Assembly: GCA_964482205.1 (NCBI GenBank)
Contig: CAYZWI010000001.1
Span: forward strand, 1 to 64,000
Source: JAZDGX01 sp964482205
Lineage (GTDB): Bacteria > Eisenbacteria > RBG-16-71-46 > CAIMUX01 > WJJG01
Reading direction: 5' to 3'
DNA: 64,000 nucleotides
Position 1 is the first letter of the stretch, and every line of letters begins with the position of its first letter. Position numbers and translations under genes: made by a program. This document shows positions 24,628 to 34,696 of the stretch, piece after piece. The notes beneath the pieces were generated by a model. It saw only the letters and a list, made by a program, of their open reading frames with translations. It did no database searches and was not told the DNA's origin.

Positions 24628-26531
24628 CCGCCTGGCAAAAGGCCGCGGGCCTGTACCTGCGCATTCTCGCCTACCTCGTGCCTTACACGCGCCACCTCGC
24701 GCTCGTCGTCATCTTGAACTTCCTCTACATCGCCTTCAACACGGTTTCGATCTGGATGATCGCGCCGTTCCTGACGACGCTCTTCGGAAAGGGCGCCGAC
24801 ACCTCGGGCCTCTTGCCTGGTTTCGGCGGCGGAGCGCCGGGAGGCGCGGGCGGAGCGGCCGCGGGCGGAGGCGCGAACCTCTTCGATCTCAACTTGTGGC
24901 TCAAGCAGCTCTACCTGCGCTGGGTCGCGCGCCCGGATCCGCACGATGCCTTGCAGGTCATCTGCGTCGTCATCTTCTTCACCTTCCTGTTGAAGAACTT
25001 CTTCCAATTCGCGGAAGCCTATCTGGTGAGTTTCGTCGAACAGGGCGTGATCAAGCGGTTGCGCGACGATCTCTACGGGTGCGTGCTCGGCCGCCCGCTG
25101 CGCTTCTTCGACCGCTTCGAGACGGGCAATCTGATCTCGCGCATCACGAACGACATCAGCGCGCTGAATGTGGCGGTCAATCGCAGTTTCACCAAGGTGA
25201 TCCGCGATCCGATCCTGATTCTCGCCTTCCTGTGGATCCTCTTCTCGATCGACTGGAAGCTCACGCTCCTGGCGATCATCGTCATTCCGGCCAGCGGTCT
25301 CGTGATTTATTGGATCGGGCAGAGCCTGCGCAGGAAATCGCATCGCGTGCAGGAGCGGATCGCCGAGCTGACTTCGATGCTGCAGGAGACCCTCTCGGGC
25401 ATCCGCGTGGTGCAGGCCTTCTCGCAGGAGCGGCGCGAGGCCGAGCGCTTCGAACGCGGCACCGACCGGCATTTTCGCGCGACCCTCAAGCAGGTGCGCT
25501 TGAATCGCCTCTCGTCGCCGCTTTCGGAAACCCTCGGCGCGGGGATCATGGTCGCCGTCCTGTGGTACGGCGGCAGCCGCGTGCTCGTGCATCCGGAGCT
25601 GAGCGCCGAGGATTTCGTGCGCTTCCTGATGGTGCTCTTCGCATTGCTGCAACCCTTGAAGAGCCTGGCCGAGTTGAACACCAACATCCAGATCGCGCTC
25701 GCTTCGGGCAGTCGCGTCTTCGAGGTGATCGATCATCCCCTGACGCTCGCCGAGGATCCGCATCCGGTGGAGAAGCGCACGTTCGAGCGCGAGATCGCGT
25801 ACGAAGGCGTCGGCTTTCGCTACGGCCCGCAGGCAGGTTGGGCGCTCGAGGATGTTTCTTTTCGGATGGCGAAGGGCGAGAAGGTCGCGCTCGTGGGCGC
25901 GAGCGGCGCGGGGAAGACGACGATCGCGAACCTGCTGCCGCGCTTCTACGATGTGGATCGGGGGCGGATCGCCATCGACGGCGTCGACATCCGCCGCCTG
26001 CGCGTCTCGGACCTGCGCGGGATGATCGGGATCGTGAGCCAGGAGGTCGTGCTCTTCAACGACACGGTGGCGAACAACATCGCCTATGGGCGCCGCGACG
26101 CGAGCCGGGAGCGGATCGAAACCGCGGCGCGCCTGGCCTCCGCGTCCGACTTCATCCGCGAGCTGCCGCAAGGCTTCGACACGATGGTGGGCGAGAAGGG
26201 CATGCGCCTGTCGGGCGGCGAGCGCCAGCGGATCTCGATCGCACGCGCGGTCCTGCAGAATCCGCCGATCCTGATCTTCGACGAGGCGACTTCGTCGCTC
26301 GATTCGGAGTCGGAGCGCCTGATCCAGGAGGCGGTCACCAATCTCCTGCGCGATCGCACCGTGCTGATGATCGCCCATCGGCTCTCCTCGGTGATCGACG
26401 CCGACCGCATTCTCGTCTTCGAGGAAGGCCGGTTGATCGACTCGGGCACGCATGCCCAGCTGCTCGAGCGATCGGCTCGCTACCGGCACTTCTACGAGCT
26501 GCAGTTCTCGCCGCTGGATTCGCCCGCATGA
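24606..26531 (+). CDS. msbA: MsbA-type lipid A/lipid-linked glycan exporter ABC transporter
   Basis: The protein has 641 residues in the standard half-transporter layout. The ATG at 24606 follows AAGGAG. Six transmembrane helices lead to a nucleotide-binding domain with Walker A GASGAGKTT, Q-loop VSQEVVLFND, signature LSGGERQRISIARA, Walker B ILIFDEATSSLD and the switch His in MIAHRLSS. The family flips lipid A-core or related lipids across the inner membrane. A Gly/Ala-rich insertion lies in the first periplasmic loop after TM1 (near GGGAPGGAGGAAAGGG), which is unusual. Its neighbours, O-antigen ligase and GT4, fit lipopolysaccharide assembly. Confidence 0.85.
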   Translation: MGVRATLTAWQKAAGLYLRILAYLVPYTRHLALVVILNFLYIAFNTVSIWMIAPFLTTLFGKGADTSGLLPGFGGGAPGGAGGAAAGGGANLFDLNLWLKQLYLRWVARPDPHDALQVICVVIFFTFLLKNFFQFAEAYLVSFVEQGVIKRLRDDLYGCVLGRPLRFFDRFETGNLISRITNDISALNVAVNRSFTKVIRDPILILAFLWILFSIDWKLTLLAIIVIPASGLVIYWIGQSLRRKSHRVQERIAELTSMLQETLSGIRVVQAFSQERREAERFERGTDRHFRATLKQVRLNRLSSPLSETLGAGIMVAVLWYGGSRVLVHPELSAEDFVRFLMVLFALLQPLKSLAELNTNIQIALASGSRVFEVIDHPLTLAEDPHPVEKRTFEREIAYEGVGFRYGPQAGWALEDVSFRMAKGEKVALVGASGAGKTTIANLLPRFYDVDRGRIAIDGVDIRRLRVSDLRGMIGIVSQEVVLFNDTVANNIAYGRRDASRERIETAARLASASDFIRELPQGFDTMVGEKGMRLSGGERQRISIARAVLQNPPILIFDEATSSLDSESERLIQEAVTNLLRDRTVLMIAHRLSSVIDADRILVFEEGRLIDSGTHAQLLERSARYRHFYELQFSPLDSPA

Positions 26532-27673
26532 ATCTGCTCTTCCTGAACTCGATCGGAGTGAAGGTGTGGGGCGGAGGCGAGAAGTGGATGCTCGCGGCCG
26601 CCGAGGGCCTGCGCCGCCGCGGACATGCGCCGCGTTTCGCGGGCCGGGCGGGAGGAGTGCTGCTCGAGCGGGCCGGCGCGAGCGGGTTCGAAACCCTGCC
26701 GCTCACCGTGCGCGGAGATTTCGATCCCGCTCTCGCGATCAAGCTCGCTCGTTTCTTCGATCGGCATCGCATCGACATCGTGATCGCGAACTTTCATCGC
26801 GACCTTCGTCTGAGCGCGTTGGCGCGCGCGCTCTCCACGCCGGTCGGATGGCGCGGGAGGCGTCGCGGTGCGCTGCTCGTCGCGCGCAACGGCTTGCCGA
26901 TCCTGGCCGACAACTGGCGCTACCGGCGCACCTATCGCTGGATGTCCGACGGCATCTTGACCAACACCGAAGCGATCCGGCGGCGGTATCTGTCGTACGG
27001 CTGGCTGCCGCCCGATTTCGTGCGCGTGATCCCGAATGGGATCGATCCCGCATCCGACCTCGTGCGCGACCCGCCCGACGCCTGCCGCGCGCGGCTCGCG
27101 ATTCCCCTCGGCCGGCCGGTGATCGGCATCGTCGGCCGGCTCGTCAGGCAGAAGCGGCACGATCGCTTTCTGGAAGTGGGCAGACGCGTCTGCGAGCGCC
27201 ACCCGGATGTCCTGCTGCTCGTCGTCGGAGACGGCCCCGAGCGGGAGGCGTTGGAAGGGCGGGCGCGCGAATGCGGGATGGCATCGCAACTGCTGTTCGC
27301 GGGATTCCAACGCGATGTCTTCCCTCATCTGCATGGTTGCGATGTCGTGACGCTCACCTCGCAAGAGGAAGGGCTCCCCAACGCGGTCATGGAGAGCATG
27401 CTCGCCGCTCGCCCGGTGGTGGCGTTCGATGTGGGTGGTGTGAGAGAGCTGCTCGCCGGAGACGCGGGAGTGGTCGTCGCCGACGGCGACATCGAAGGCA
27501 TGGCGGCCGCGGTCGGCTCGTTGATCGAAGACCGTGCCGCGGCGGAGGCGATGGGCGCGCGCGCGCGCGCCCGCGTGCTGCGCGAGTTCACGGTCGAGAA
27601 GATGGTCGATCGACTGGAGGAATACTTCTCGGAGCTGCGAGAACGCCAAAGGCGAAGAGGAACAGGCGCTTGA
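26528..27673 (+). CDS. GT4-family glycosyltransferase (GT-B fold)
   Basis: The protein has 381 residues. The ATG at 26528 overlaps the msbA stop (ATGA), so the genes are coupled. The N-terminal Rossmann half begins MNLLFLNSIGVKVWGGGEKWML, with the Gly-rich donor loop. The C-terminal half contains VIGIVGRLVRQKRHDRFLE, LLLVVGDGPEREAL, and SQEEGLPNAVMESMLAARPVVAFDVGG, the E-x7-E motif of GT4 retaining transferases. It most likely adds a sugar to the lipopolysaccharide core or O-chain. Confidence 0.85.
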   Translation: MNLLFLNSIGVKVWGGGEKWMLAAAEGLRRRGHAPRFAGRAGGVLLERAGASGFETLPLTVRGDFDPALAIKLARFFDRHRIDIVIANFHRDLRLSALARALSTPVGWRGRRRGALLVARNGLPILADNWRYRRTYRWMSDGILTNTEAIRRRYLSYGWLPPDFVRVIPNGIDPASDLVRDPPDACRARLAIPLGRPVIGIVGRLVRQKRHDRFLEVGRRVCERHPDVLLLVVGDGPEREALEGRARECGMASQLLFAGFQRDVFPHLHGCDVVTLTSQEEGLPNAVMESMLAARPVVAFDVGGVRELLAGDAGVVVADGDIEGMAAAVGSLIEDRAAAEAMGARARARVLREFTVEKMVDRLEEYFSELRERQRRRGTGA

Positions 27674-28330
27674 TCGAAGGCTGGGGCATCGGAGCGGGAC
27701 AACGCTTGGTCGAACGTCGAGGCGTTCGAGACGGAATCAGGGTGTGCGGGAGAGGGGGAGCCGCGGGGGAAAAACGCGCCGGCGGCAAGGAGCGATGTTT
27801 GCGCGGGCCTTTCGGCCGTGCGCACCCACGCCGGTTACGACCATGCCCCTTGCCACCGGCCACCTTTGGAGGTTCCCTGCCTGGAATCTCCCGACTCGTG
27901 CATCTGATCGCCCGGCTCCGCTCGGCTCAGCTCCGAAACGCAGCCGGGCGTTGGAGGTCAACGGAGTCTTCATAGTCAACAAAACGAGTAGACTTAAGTT
28001 CCGCTTCCGGACCAGGGATTCTATTGGCTTGGCAAGGGTTTGCGAGCCAGACAAATGCAGGTGAGCTCGCAAGTGGTTTCTCATTGATGGATGCAAGAGG
28101 CTGTCGTGCGAAGAGGGGGCGCCCATCGGCGCATCTGGATTGAATCGCGGCCGGCGCGGGACTCGGGGCCCATCGGCCGCCATCCCGAATCTTCGACCCA
28201 CAACCTCGAGCGGACATGAGGCGTACTGCCTTCGTTCGCTGCCGTTTCCCGGCGGGCCTTTTGGTGGGCTGCGACGCATCGCCTGGCAGTCCATCAAGAT
28301 TTCGCGAACGATCACCAAGGAGGTCGGATC
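27674..28330. other. Long intergenic region, no supported gene
   Basis: This 657-base stretch lies between the GT4 gene and sppA. All open frames in it look like high-GC noise. The part around 27960-28040 is clearly lower in GC than its surroundings and is the likeliest promoter area for sppA, but I cannot assign a confident -35/-10 pair. The sppA ribosome site (AAGGAGGTC) lies at its right edge. Confidence 0.5.
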
Positions 28331-30889
28331 ATGCATTTTCGCGCGTGGGGTTCTCTCGGAGGGCGGGCTCGGTCATTTCAGGCGGCCGGCTTCGCGTTGC
28401 TGATCGCGTGGCTCGCGACGGCGCCGCCGGCGCTCGCGCAGGATGGCGCCGAACAAGACGGCGTGGGCGAGTACTGGAATGAGAGCCGCTTTCTCGTCGA
28501 CGCCCCGGGAACATCGGGCAGTCTCGGCGCCGGCCTCTTCAATCCCGCCGCGTGGGCGATGCGCGAGAACGGCGGCGTCTATCTCGCCTGGGAGAATTAC
28601 GAGGACGGCGCGCTGCCCTTCGCCGGCGGATCGCTCGGCGCGGACGGCTATCACGACTGGATCGGGATCGCCTCGGTGAAAGCGCTCAGCTTCGCGATGC
28701 GGCGCCACGCCTTCGAGGTCCCCGGCGAGCACGACTGCCATCCGATCGACTACACGCTCGGCATCGGGGGAGGCTCGCGCGGCTCCGCGATGGGCGCGAG
28801 CTACACCTGGAGCGAGGAGACCGGCGATCGCCTGCGCATCGGAGGCATCCAGCGGGTGCGCTGGCTCTCCTTCGGCAGCACCGCGATCTTCGATCTGGAC
28901 CGCGACCGCAACGCCGTGCAGGCCGATCTGGGGCTGCGCCCGTTCGGCCCGCGCCTGACGCTCTTCGGAGAAGCCTTCTGGAACGACGGCGAGGACTTCG
29001 AAGACATTCGCACCGGCTACGGTGTGGAAGTCTATCCCATCCGGGGCATCGGCATCGGCGCCGAAGGCTACAACACCGGCGATTTCGGGCTGCGCCTGAG
29101 CTTGGGCCTGGGCAACGGATTCCGGCCGTCGATGCACGCGGCGTTCGACAACGACGCCGAATCGCTCGCGCGCACCTACATCTTCGAATCCGGCCTCGCT
29201 TCGCCGCCGCTGCATGCCGAGGCGGGCTCACGCTATCCGGAGCTCGAGCTGAAAGGCAAGATGGTCTATCAGCGCTACCGCTTCCTCGACGACCGGCGCA
29301 CGCTGCTCGGCACGCTCACCGCGCTCGATCGCATGGCCGACGATCCGGGCGTGCGCGGCGTGGTGGTGAATCTCTCGGAGATGGAGATCGATTCCGAGAT
29401 GCTTTGGGAACTGCGCGAGCAGTTGAGCGGGCTGCGCGCGCACGGCAAGAAGGTGATCCTCTATTTCGACCGCGCGGGCATGGGCGACTACCTGCTCGCG
29501 TCGGTGGCCGACCAGATCTGGATGGATCCCTGCGGCCAACTCGAGATCACCGGGCTCGCGGTGGGCAAGACCTACTTGCGCGAGATGTTCGACAAGCTCG
29601 GCGTGGGTGTGGAGGAGTGGCGCTTCTTCACCTACAAGTCGGCCTTCGAGACCTTGTCGCGCACCTCGATGTCGGAGGCCGATCGCGAGCAGCTCGACCT
29701 GCTGGTGGGCGATTTCTACGAGACGATTGCCGCTTCCGTGACCGCGAGCCGCGGGATCAGCCGTGCGGAATGGGACCGGCTGATCGACGAGAAGGGCTAC
29801 CTGCTTCCCAAGGAGGCGCTCGCGGCGGGGCTGATCGATTCGGTGGGGACCTACGAAGAGGCCAAGAAGGCGGCGGCCAAAGCCGATCGCCGGGCATTCG
29901 GCGACGAGAGCGCGGCGCACTTGACCAATGTCCTCGGCGACCGCGTGTGGGGGCCGATGGATTGGGGCGAGCGCGATCGGATCGCGGTGATCTACGGCAT
30001 CGGCGAATGCGCCATGACGACCGGCATCAAGGGACCCGCGCTCGCGAACACGATCAAGAAAGCGCGCGAAGACCGCCGCGTGAAGGCGGTCGTCTTCCGC
30101 GCCGATTCTCCCGGCGGCGATCCGCTGCCGAGCGATCTCGTCGCCCGCGAGTTGAAGAAGACCGCCGAGAAGAAACCGGTGATCGTCTCGCAAGGCCGCG
30201 TGGCGGGCTCGGGCGGATACTGGATCTCGATGTACGGCGACACGATCGTCGCCTCGCCGCTCACGATCACCGGTTCGATCGGCGTGATCGCGGGATGGCT
30301 ATGGGATGCGGGGCTGGGCGAGAAGCTCGGCATCCGCTACGACGGCGTGCAACGCGGAGCGCACGCCGACGTCGGCCGCGGGATGAGCCTTCCTCTCCTG
30401 GGCACCGTCGTTCCCGACCGCAATCTCACTTCCGAAGAGCGCGCGCGCATGGAGGAGCTCATCCGCACGATGTACGGCGACTTCGTCGGCATGGTCGCGG
30501 AAGGGCGCGGCATGACCCCGGAAGAAGTGGACGCGGTCGGGCAGGGGCGCGTGTGGAGCGGAACGCGCGGCAAGGAGAAGGGCCTGGTCGACGAGATCGG
30601 CGGCTTGTGGCGCAGCCTCGAGATCGCCCGCGACGCGTCCGGCCTTCCCGAGAACCGGCTGATCGAGCTCACCCAGGCGCCGGAGGCGGGATTCATCCGT
30701 TTCGAGCTGCCCAAATTCCCGAGCCTTCAAGCGAGCGCGCTGCTCTCCGGTTCTGAAGCGATCGATCCCTTCCCGGGCCTTTCGGAGGAGGAACGCAGCC
30801 TGCTCGCGCGCGTTCTCGCCGCGCAAGGGCGCCCGATCTTCATGATGGAACCGGTGCATGTGCAGGATGGATCCGGCCGCGAGTGGTGA
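28331..30889 (+). CDS. sppA: Signal peptide peptidase SppA (protease IV type) with N-terminal barrel-like domain
   Basis: The protein has 852 residues, well over the roughly 600 of E. coli SppA. The ATG at 28331 follows AAGGAGGTC and a signal peptide ending APPALAQ. Residues of about 40-290 are Gly/aromatic-rich alternating strands (for example SAMGASYTWSEETGDRLRIGG) like an outer-membrane protein. Tandem SppA domains follow. The first supplies the general-base Lys in FFTYKSAFETLSRTSMS near residue 434. The second holds the nucleophile Ser in VAGSGGYWISMYGDTIVA near residue 627. SppA degrades cleaved signal peptides in the membrane. Here the extra domain suggests outer-membrane attachment. 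Confidence 0.85.
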   Translation: MHFRAWGSLGGRARSFQAAGFALLIAWLATAPPALAQDGAEQDGVGEYWNESRFLVDAPGTSGSLGAGLFNPAAWAMRENGGVYLAWENYEDGALPFAGGSLGADGYHDWIGIASVKALSFAMRRHAFEVPGEHDCHPIDYTLGIGGGSRGSAMGASYTWSEETGDRLRIGGIQRVRWLSFGSTAIFDLDRDRNAVQADLGLRPFGPRLTLFGEAFWNDGEDFEDIRTGYGVEVYPIRGIGIGAEGYNTGDFGLRLSLGLGNGFRPSMHAAFDNDAESLARTYIFESGLASPPLHAEAGSRYPELELKGKMVYQRYRFLDDRRTLLGTLTALDRMADDPGVRGVVVNLSEMEIDSEMLWELREQLSGLRAHGKKVILYFDRAGMGDYLLASVADQIWMDPCGQLEITGLAVGKTYLREMFDKLGVGVEEWRFFTYKSAFETLSRTSMSEADREQLDLLVGDFYETIAASVTASRGISRAEWDRLIDEKGYLLPKEALAAGLIDSVGTYEEAKKAAAKADRRAFGDESAAHLTNVLGDRVWGPMDWGERDRIAVIYGIGECAMTTGIKGPALANTIKKAREDRRVKAVVFRADSPGGDPLPSDLVARELKKTAEKKPVIVSQGRVAGSGGYWISMYGDTIVASPLTITGSIGVIAGWLWDAGLGEKLGIRYDGVQRGAHADVGRGMSLPLLGTVVPDRNLTSEERARMEELIRTMYGDFVGMVAEGRGMTPEEVDAVGQGRVWSGTRGKEKGLVDEIGGLWRSLEIARDASGLPENRLIELTQAPEAGFIRFELPKFPSLQASALLSGSEAIDPFPGLSEEERSLLARVLAAQGRPIFMMEPVHVQDGSGREW

Positions 30890-31045
30890 TGCGAGGGAAA
30901 CGCCCAAGGCTTGCGCAAACGAGCGTGACGGGACATGCTCGCCGGACGACGCGCATCTGGCGCGATCGGGTTCGAGACGCGAATGCGTCGGGCAACCATG
31001 GATGGCGAACGCCGGCCGCGACAGCGAGGAGCGGGAGGAGGAACG

Positions 31046-32239
31046 ATGCCAAAGAAGGTGAGCGGAAAGAAGACGAGCCCCCGGGCGAAGACGGGCGCCC
31101 GAGCCAGGACGAGCGGGAGCGGCAGGCAAGAGGCGCCGCGCCCTTCGAGCCGGCTGGCTCGCGCGGCGGCGACGGCGATGGGCGAGGTGCTCAAGGTGCG
31201 CAAGGGCGAACGGGTGGTGATCGTCACCAATCCGCTCGACGATGTGCTCACGATCTCGGCGGCGCTCTACGATGCGGCGCTCGATCGCGGCGCCGACGCG
31301 GTGATGATCGTCCAGCCGCGCAGGACTTCGCTCGACATGGCCTCCGACGCGGTCATCCACGCGCTGCGTTCGCAGCCGGATGTGATCTGCTCGATCAGCG
31401 CCGAGAAGCTCGGCAAGGATCGCTTCGGTCTCGCCGAGCCCTATCGCTTCCCGCCCAATGAGGGCTCCTGGCCGCACATCTTCGACGCGCTGATGGGAGC
31501 GAAGCTCGCGCGCGCCTTCTGGTCGCCCTCGGTCACGATCGACATGTTCTCCCGCACGGTCGCGGTCGATTACGCCCAGATCGCGCGCCAGGCGAGGAAG
31601 CTCAAGCGCGCGCTCGACGCGGCCGACCGCGTGCGCATCACCGCCCCGGGAGGCACGAACATCGAAGTCGGCCTGCGCGATCGCAAGGCGCACCTCGATG
31701 ACGGCTCCTTCTCGAAGCCGGGAACGGGAGGCAATCTTCCCGCGGGCGAGGCCTACATCTCTCCGGCCCTCCATGACTGCGAAGGCGTGATCGTCTTCGA
31801 CGGCTCGCTCACTTCGACCGACGGCGCCTTCGTGCCGCGCGCTCCGGTGACGGTGGAAGTGCGCGGGGGGCTGGTGACCGCGGTGCGCGGCGGCGACGGC
31901 GCCCGGCGGCTCGAGCATTCGCTGCGCAAGGGCGAGCAAGCCGCGCTGAAGATGGCGGGCAAGTCCGGCTGGACCGAGGAGAAGATCGAGTCGTACCGGA
32001 GAAACGCGCGCCACATCGGCGAGCTCGGCATCGGGCTCAATCCCGCCGCCAAGGTCACCGGCAATATGCTGGAGGACGAAAAGATCCTCGGCACCTGTCA
32101 CTTCGCGATCGGCTCGAACTACGACAACGACGCCGAAGCGTTCATCCACCTCGATTGCATCGTGCGCAAACCGACCATGCTGGCGATCGGGGCGGCGGGC
32201 CGCTCGCGCGCGATCATGCGCGACGGCGAGATCGTCTGA
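31046..32239 (+). CDS. M29-like (aminopeptidase T-type) metallo-aminopeptidase
   Basis: The protein has 397 residues from ATG 31046 (GGGAGGAGG upstream). The first 35 residues are a Lys/Arg/Ser-rich tail. The domain starts at GEVLKVRKGERVVIVTN. It has DRVRITAPGGTNIEVGLRDR, LPAGEAYISPALHDCEG with a metal-ligand Glu, and near the end LGTCHFAIGSNYDNDAEAFIHLDCIV, carrying the His and Asp ligands of M29-like peptidases. The enzyme removes N-terminal residues from peptides in the cytoplasm. It lies downstream of sppA on the same strand with a 156-base gap. Confidence 0.75.
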   Translation: MPKKVSGKKTSPRAKTGARARTSGSGRQEAPRPSSRLARAAATAMGEVLKVRKGERVVIVTNPLDDVLTISAALYDAALDRGADAVMIVQPRRTSLDMASDAVIHALRSQPDVICSISAEKLGKDRFGLAEPYRFPPNEGSWPHIFDALMGAKLARAFWSPSVTIDMFSRTVAVDYAQIARQARKLKRALDAADRVRITAPGGTNIEVGLRDRKAHLDDGSFSKPGTGGNLPAGEAYISPALHDCEGVIVFDGSLTSTDGAFVPRAPVTVEVRGGLVTAVRGGDGARRLEHSLRKGEQAALKMAGKSGWTEEKIESYRRNARHIGELGIGLNPAAKVTGNMLEDEKILGTCHFAIGSNYDNDAEAFIHLDCIVRKPTMLAIGAAGRSRAIMRDGEIV

Positions 32240-32357
32240 GCGGCTCGCGAGGAATTCGCGGCTGCGGGAATCGGCCGGGCGGACGGAGCGGCGTGACGCT
32301 TGCCGAGCGGTGCGCGGCTCGCCTCGCCCGGCCGCTGTCGTGAGGGGCAAGCGGACC

Positions 32358-33128
32358 ATGCTGCGCATCGCGACCTGGAATGTGAACTCCGTGCGCGCGC
32401 GTCTGCCGCGCGTGCTCGCGTGGCTGGAGGCGGAGCGGCCCGATCTCCTGTGCATGCAGGAGACGAAGGTGCGCGACGAGGAATTCCCGCGCGCAGAGTT
32501 CGAAAACGCCGGCTATGCGATCGAGTGTTGCGGGCAGCCCACCCTCCACGGCGTCGCGCTCGCCAGCCGCGCGCCCTTGAGCGGAGTGATCCGTGGGCTC
32601 GTCGACGATCCTCCGAACGCCGAGGCGCGCCTGATCGGCGCATTCCTGGACGGCATCCGCGTCATTAATGTGTATGTGCCCAACGGAACGGAGGTGGGAT
32701 CGGAGCGCTTTCGCTTCAAGCTCGAGTGGTTCGCGCGCCTGCGCGCCACTCTGGCTGCGCTGCACCGTCCCGAGGATCCCGTGCTCGTGTGCGGCGATTT
32801 CAATGTCGCGCCCGAGGAGCGCGATGTGCACGACCCGAGCCTGTGGGAGGGCTCGATTCTCTTTCACCCCGACGAACACGCGGCCTTGCGCGACCTGATG
32901 AGCTGGGGCCTCGAAGATGGATTCCGGCGCTTCACCCAGGAGGCGGGGCTGTACACCTGGTGGGACTACCGCGCGGGGGCCTTCCATCGCGGATGGGGCT
33001 TGCGCATCGATCTCATGCTGATGACGCCCGCGCTCGCGCAACGCTGCACCGGGATGCGCATCGACCGGGCCGCGCGCAAGGGGCCGAAGCCCTCGGACCA
33101 TGCGCCGGTGATCGCCGAGTTCGACTGA
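32358..33128 (+). CDS. xth: Exodeoxyribonuclease III (Xth/ExoA family)
   Basis: The protein has 256 residues, the usual family length. The ATG at 32358 gives the standard N-terminus LRIATWNVNSVRARLP. Other catalytic landmarks are LLCMQETKVRDEEFP (metal Glu), VCGDFNVAPEERDVHDP (Asp/Asn), TWWDYRAGAFHRGWGLRIDLML and SDHAPVIAEFD (Asp-His pair). It cleaves abasic sites and 3' blocked ends in base-excision repair. An upstream start at 32310 is possible but has no homology support. Confidence 0.92.
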   Translation: MLRIATWNVNSVRARLPRVLAWLEAERPDLLCMQETKVRDEEFPRAEFENAGYAIECCGQPTLHGVALASRAPLSGVIRGLVDDPPNAEARLIGAFLDGIRVINVYVPNGTEVGSERFRFKLEWFARLRATLAALHRPEDPVLVCGDFNVAPEERDVHDPSLWEGSILFHPDEHAALRDLMSWGLEDGFRRFTQEAGLYTWWDYRAGAFHRGWGLRIDLMLMTPALAQRCTGMRIDRAARKGPKPSDHAPVIAEFD

Positions 33129-33168
33129 CGCGTTGGGATGCCGCGAGGTCCAGCCCCAGGGGGCCCGC

Positions 33169-34500
33169 TCAGCGCCCGATCAATTCGGCCACGCGCTCGG
33201 CCAGGCGGTCGGCCGCGCAGCGCTCCTGCTCGAGCGTGTCGCGCATGCGGATCGTGACCGTCTGGTCCTGGATCGTCTGGCTGTCGATCGTCACGCAAAA
33301 CGGCGTGCCCACCTCGTCCATGCGCGCGTACCGCCGTCCGATGCTGCCGCCTTCGTCGTAGAAGGCGTCGAAGCGCATGCGCAGCTCTTCGTACAACCGG
33401 CGCGCGATCTCGGGCATGTTGTCGCGCTTGACGAGCGGAAAGACCGCCACCTTGATGGGCGCGATGCTCGGATGCAGGCCGAGGAAGACGCGCTTCTCGC
33501 CGCGGATCTCTTCTTCCCGATAACCGTCGATCAGGGTCACGAGCAGCGCCCGATCGCAGCCCGCCGAGGTCTCGATGATGTGGGGGATGAACTTCTCGCG
33601 GGTCTCCTCGTCGAAGTATTCGAGCTTCTTGCCCGAGCGCTCCTGATGGCGGGTGAGATCGAAGTCGCCGCGGTCGTGAATCCCTTCGAGCTCGTGCCAG
33701 GGATCGGTGCCGAAGCCGAATTCGTACTGAATGTCGGTCGCCGCGCGCGCGTAGTGGGCCAGCTCGCCGGGGCCGTGATCGTGAAAGCGCAGCTTCTCCG
33801 CCCGGATGCCGAGATCCGTGTACCAGCGCATCCGTTCGTCCTTCCAGTAGGCGAACCAGCGCTCGTTCTCGCCGGGGCGGATGAAGAACTGCATCTCCAT
33901 CTGCTCGAACTCACGGGTGCGGAAGATGAAGTTGCCGGGAGTGATCTCGTTGCGGAAGGCCTTGCCGATCTGGGCGATGCCGAAGGGCAGCTTCTTGCGC
34001 GCGGCGACGCGCACATTGTCGAAGTTGACATAGATGCCCTGGGCGGTCTCGGGACGCAGATAGATCACGCTCGCTTCGTCCTCGACCGGCCCCATGAAGG
34101 TCTTGAACATGAGGTTGAACATGCGCGGCTCGGTGAAGGTGCCGCGCATGCCGCAGGTGGGGCATTGCGCGTCGGGCGCTTGCGGGTCGAAGCCCAGCTC
34201 GTCGGCGCGGAAGCGCGACTTGCAGTGCTTGCAGTCGACCAGCGGGTCGGCGAATTCGCGGATGTGGCCCGAGGCGTCCCACACCGCGGGATGCATGAGG
34301 ATCGCCGCGTCCAACGGGACGACGTCGTCGCGGAAGCGGGTGAGGGCGTTCAGCCAGCGCGCCTTGATGTTGTTCTTCAAGCGCACGCCCATCGGGCCGT
34401 AATCCCAGCAGGCGTTGATCCCGCCGTAGATTTCGGAGCTCGGAAAGACGAAGCCGCGGCGCTTGGCGAGCGCGGCCAGCTTGTCCATGATCGATTCCAT
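33169..34500 (-). CDS. glyQS: Glycyl-tRNA synthetase, single-chain (alpha2, class II)
   Basis: The protein has 443 residues of the eukaryote/archaea/Gram-positive type, not the alpha2beta2 GlyQ-GlyS pair. The N-terminus LAALAKRRGFVFPSSEIYGG is diagnostic. Other landmarks are the zinc-type cysteines in DCKHCKSRF and CPTCGMRGTFTEPRMFNLMF, motif 2 FRNEITPGNFIFRTREFEQMEMQFF, and motif 3 before the C-terminal anticodon-binding domain (KVAVFPLVKRD, FCVTIDSQTIQDQTVTIRMRD). It charges tRNA-Gly. The start is taken at 34500; ATG 34488 is an alternative. Confidence 0.93.
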   Translation of the reverse strand: MESIMDKLAALAKRRGFVFPSSEIYGGINACWDYGPMGVRLKNNIKARWLNALTRFRDDVVPLDAAILMHPAVWDASGHIREFADPLVDCKHCKSRFRADELGFDPQAPDAQCPTCGMRGTFTEPRMFNLMFKTFMGPVEDEASVIYLRPETAQGIYVNFDNVRVAARKKLPFGIAQIGKAFRNEITPGNFIFRTREFEQMEMQFFIRPGENERWFAYWKDERMRWYTDLGIRAEKLRFHDHGPGELAHYARAATDIQYEFGFGTDPWHELEGIHDRGDFDLTRHQERSGKKLEYFDEETREKFIPHIIETSAGCDRALLVTLIDGYREEEIRGEKRVFLGLHPSIAPIKVAVFPLVKRDNMPEIARRLYEELRMRFDAFYDEGGSIGRRYARMDEVGTPFCVTIDSQTIQDQTVTIRMRDTLEQERCAADRLAERVAELIGR

Positions 34501-34696
34501 CGGGAGTACCCTCGCTTCCTTCGCGGCCCTGATTCGATTCGCTCGTGATGCGAGCCTTGGCATCGGGTCGATTGGGCAGGTAGGCTACAGGCCGTGGCGC
34601 GGCCGATCAAGCCGCTTCTCTGTCGATCGTTTGGCGCAGGCGCGGGTACGCGGGAGGCGATCAGGCTCGCACGCGCGATTTCGAGGGAGGTTTCGT

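Noticed and set aside
24258..26489. A 743-codon minus-strand open frame opposite msbA
   Set aside because: It is a shadow of msbA. The composition is Arg/His/Asp-rich with no known motif.
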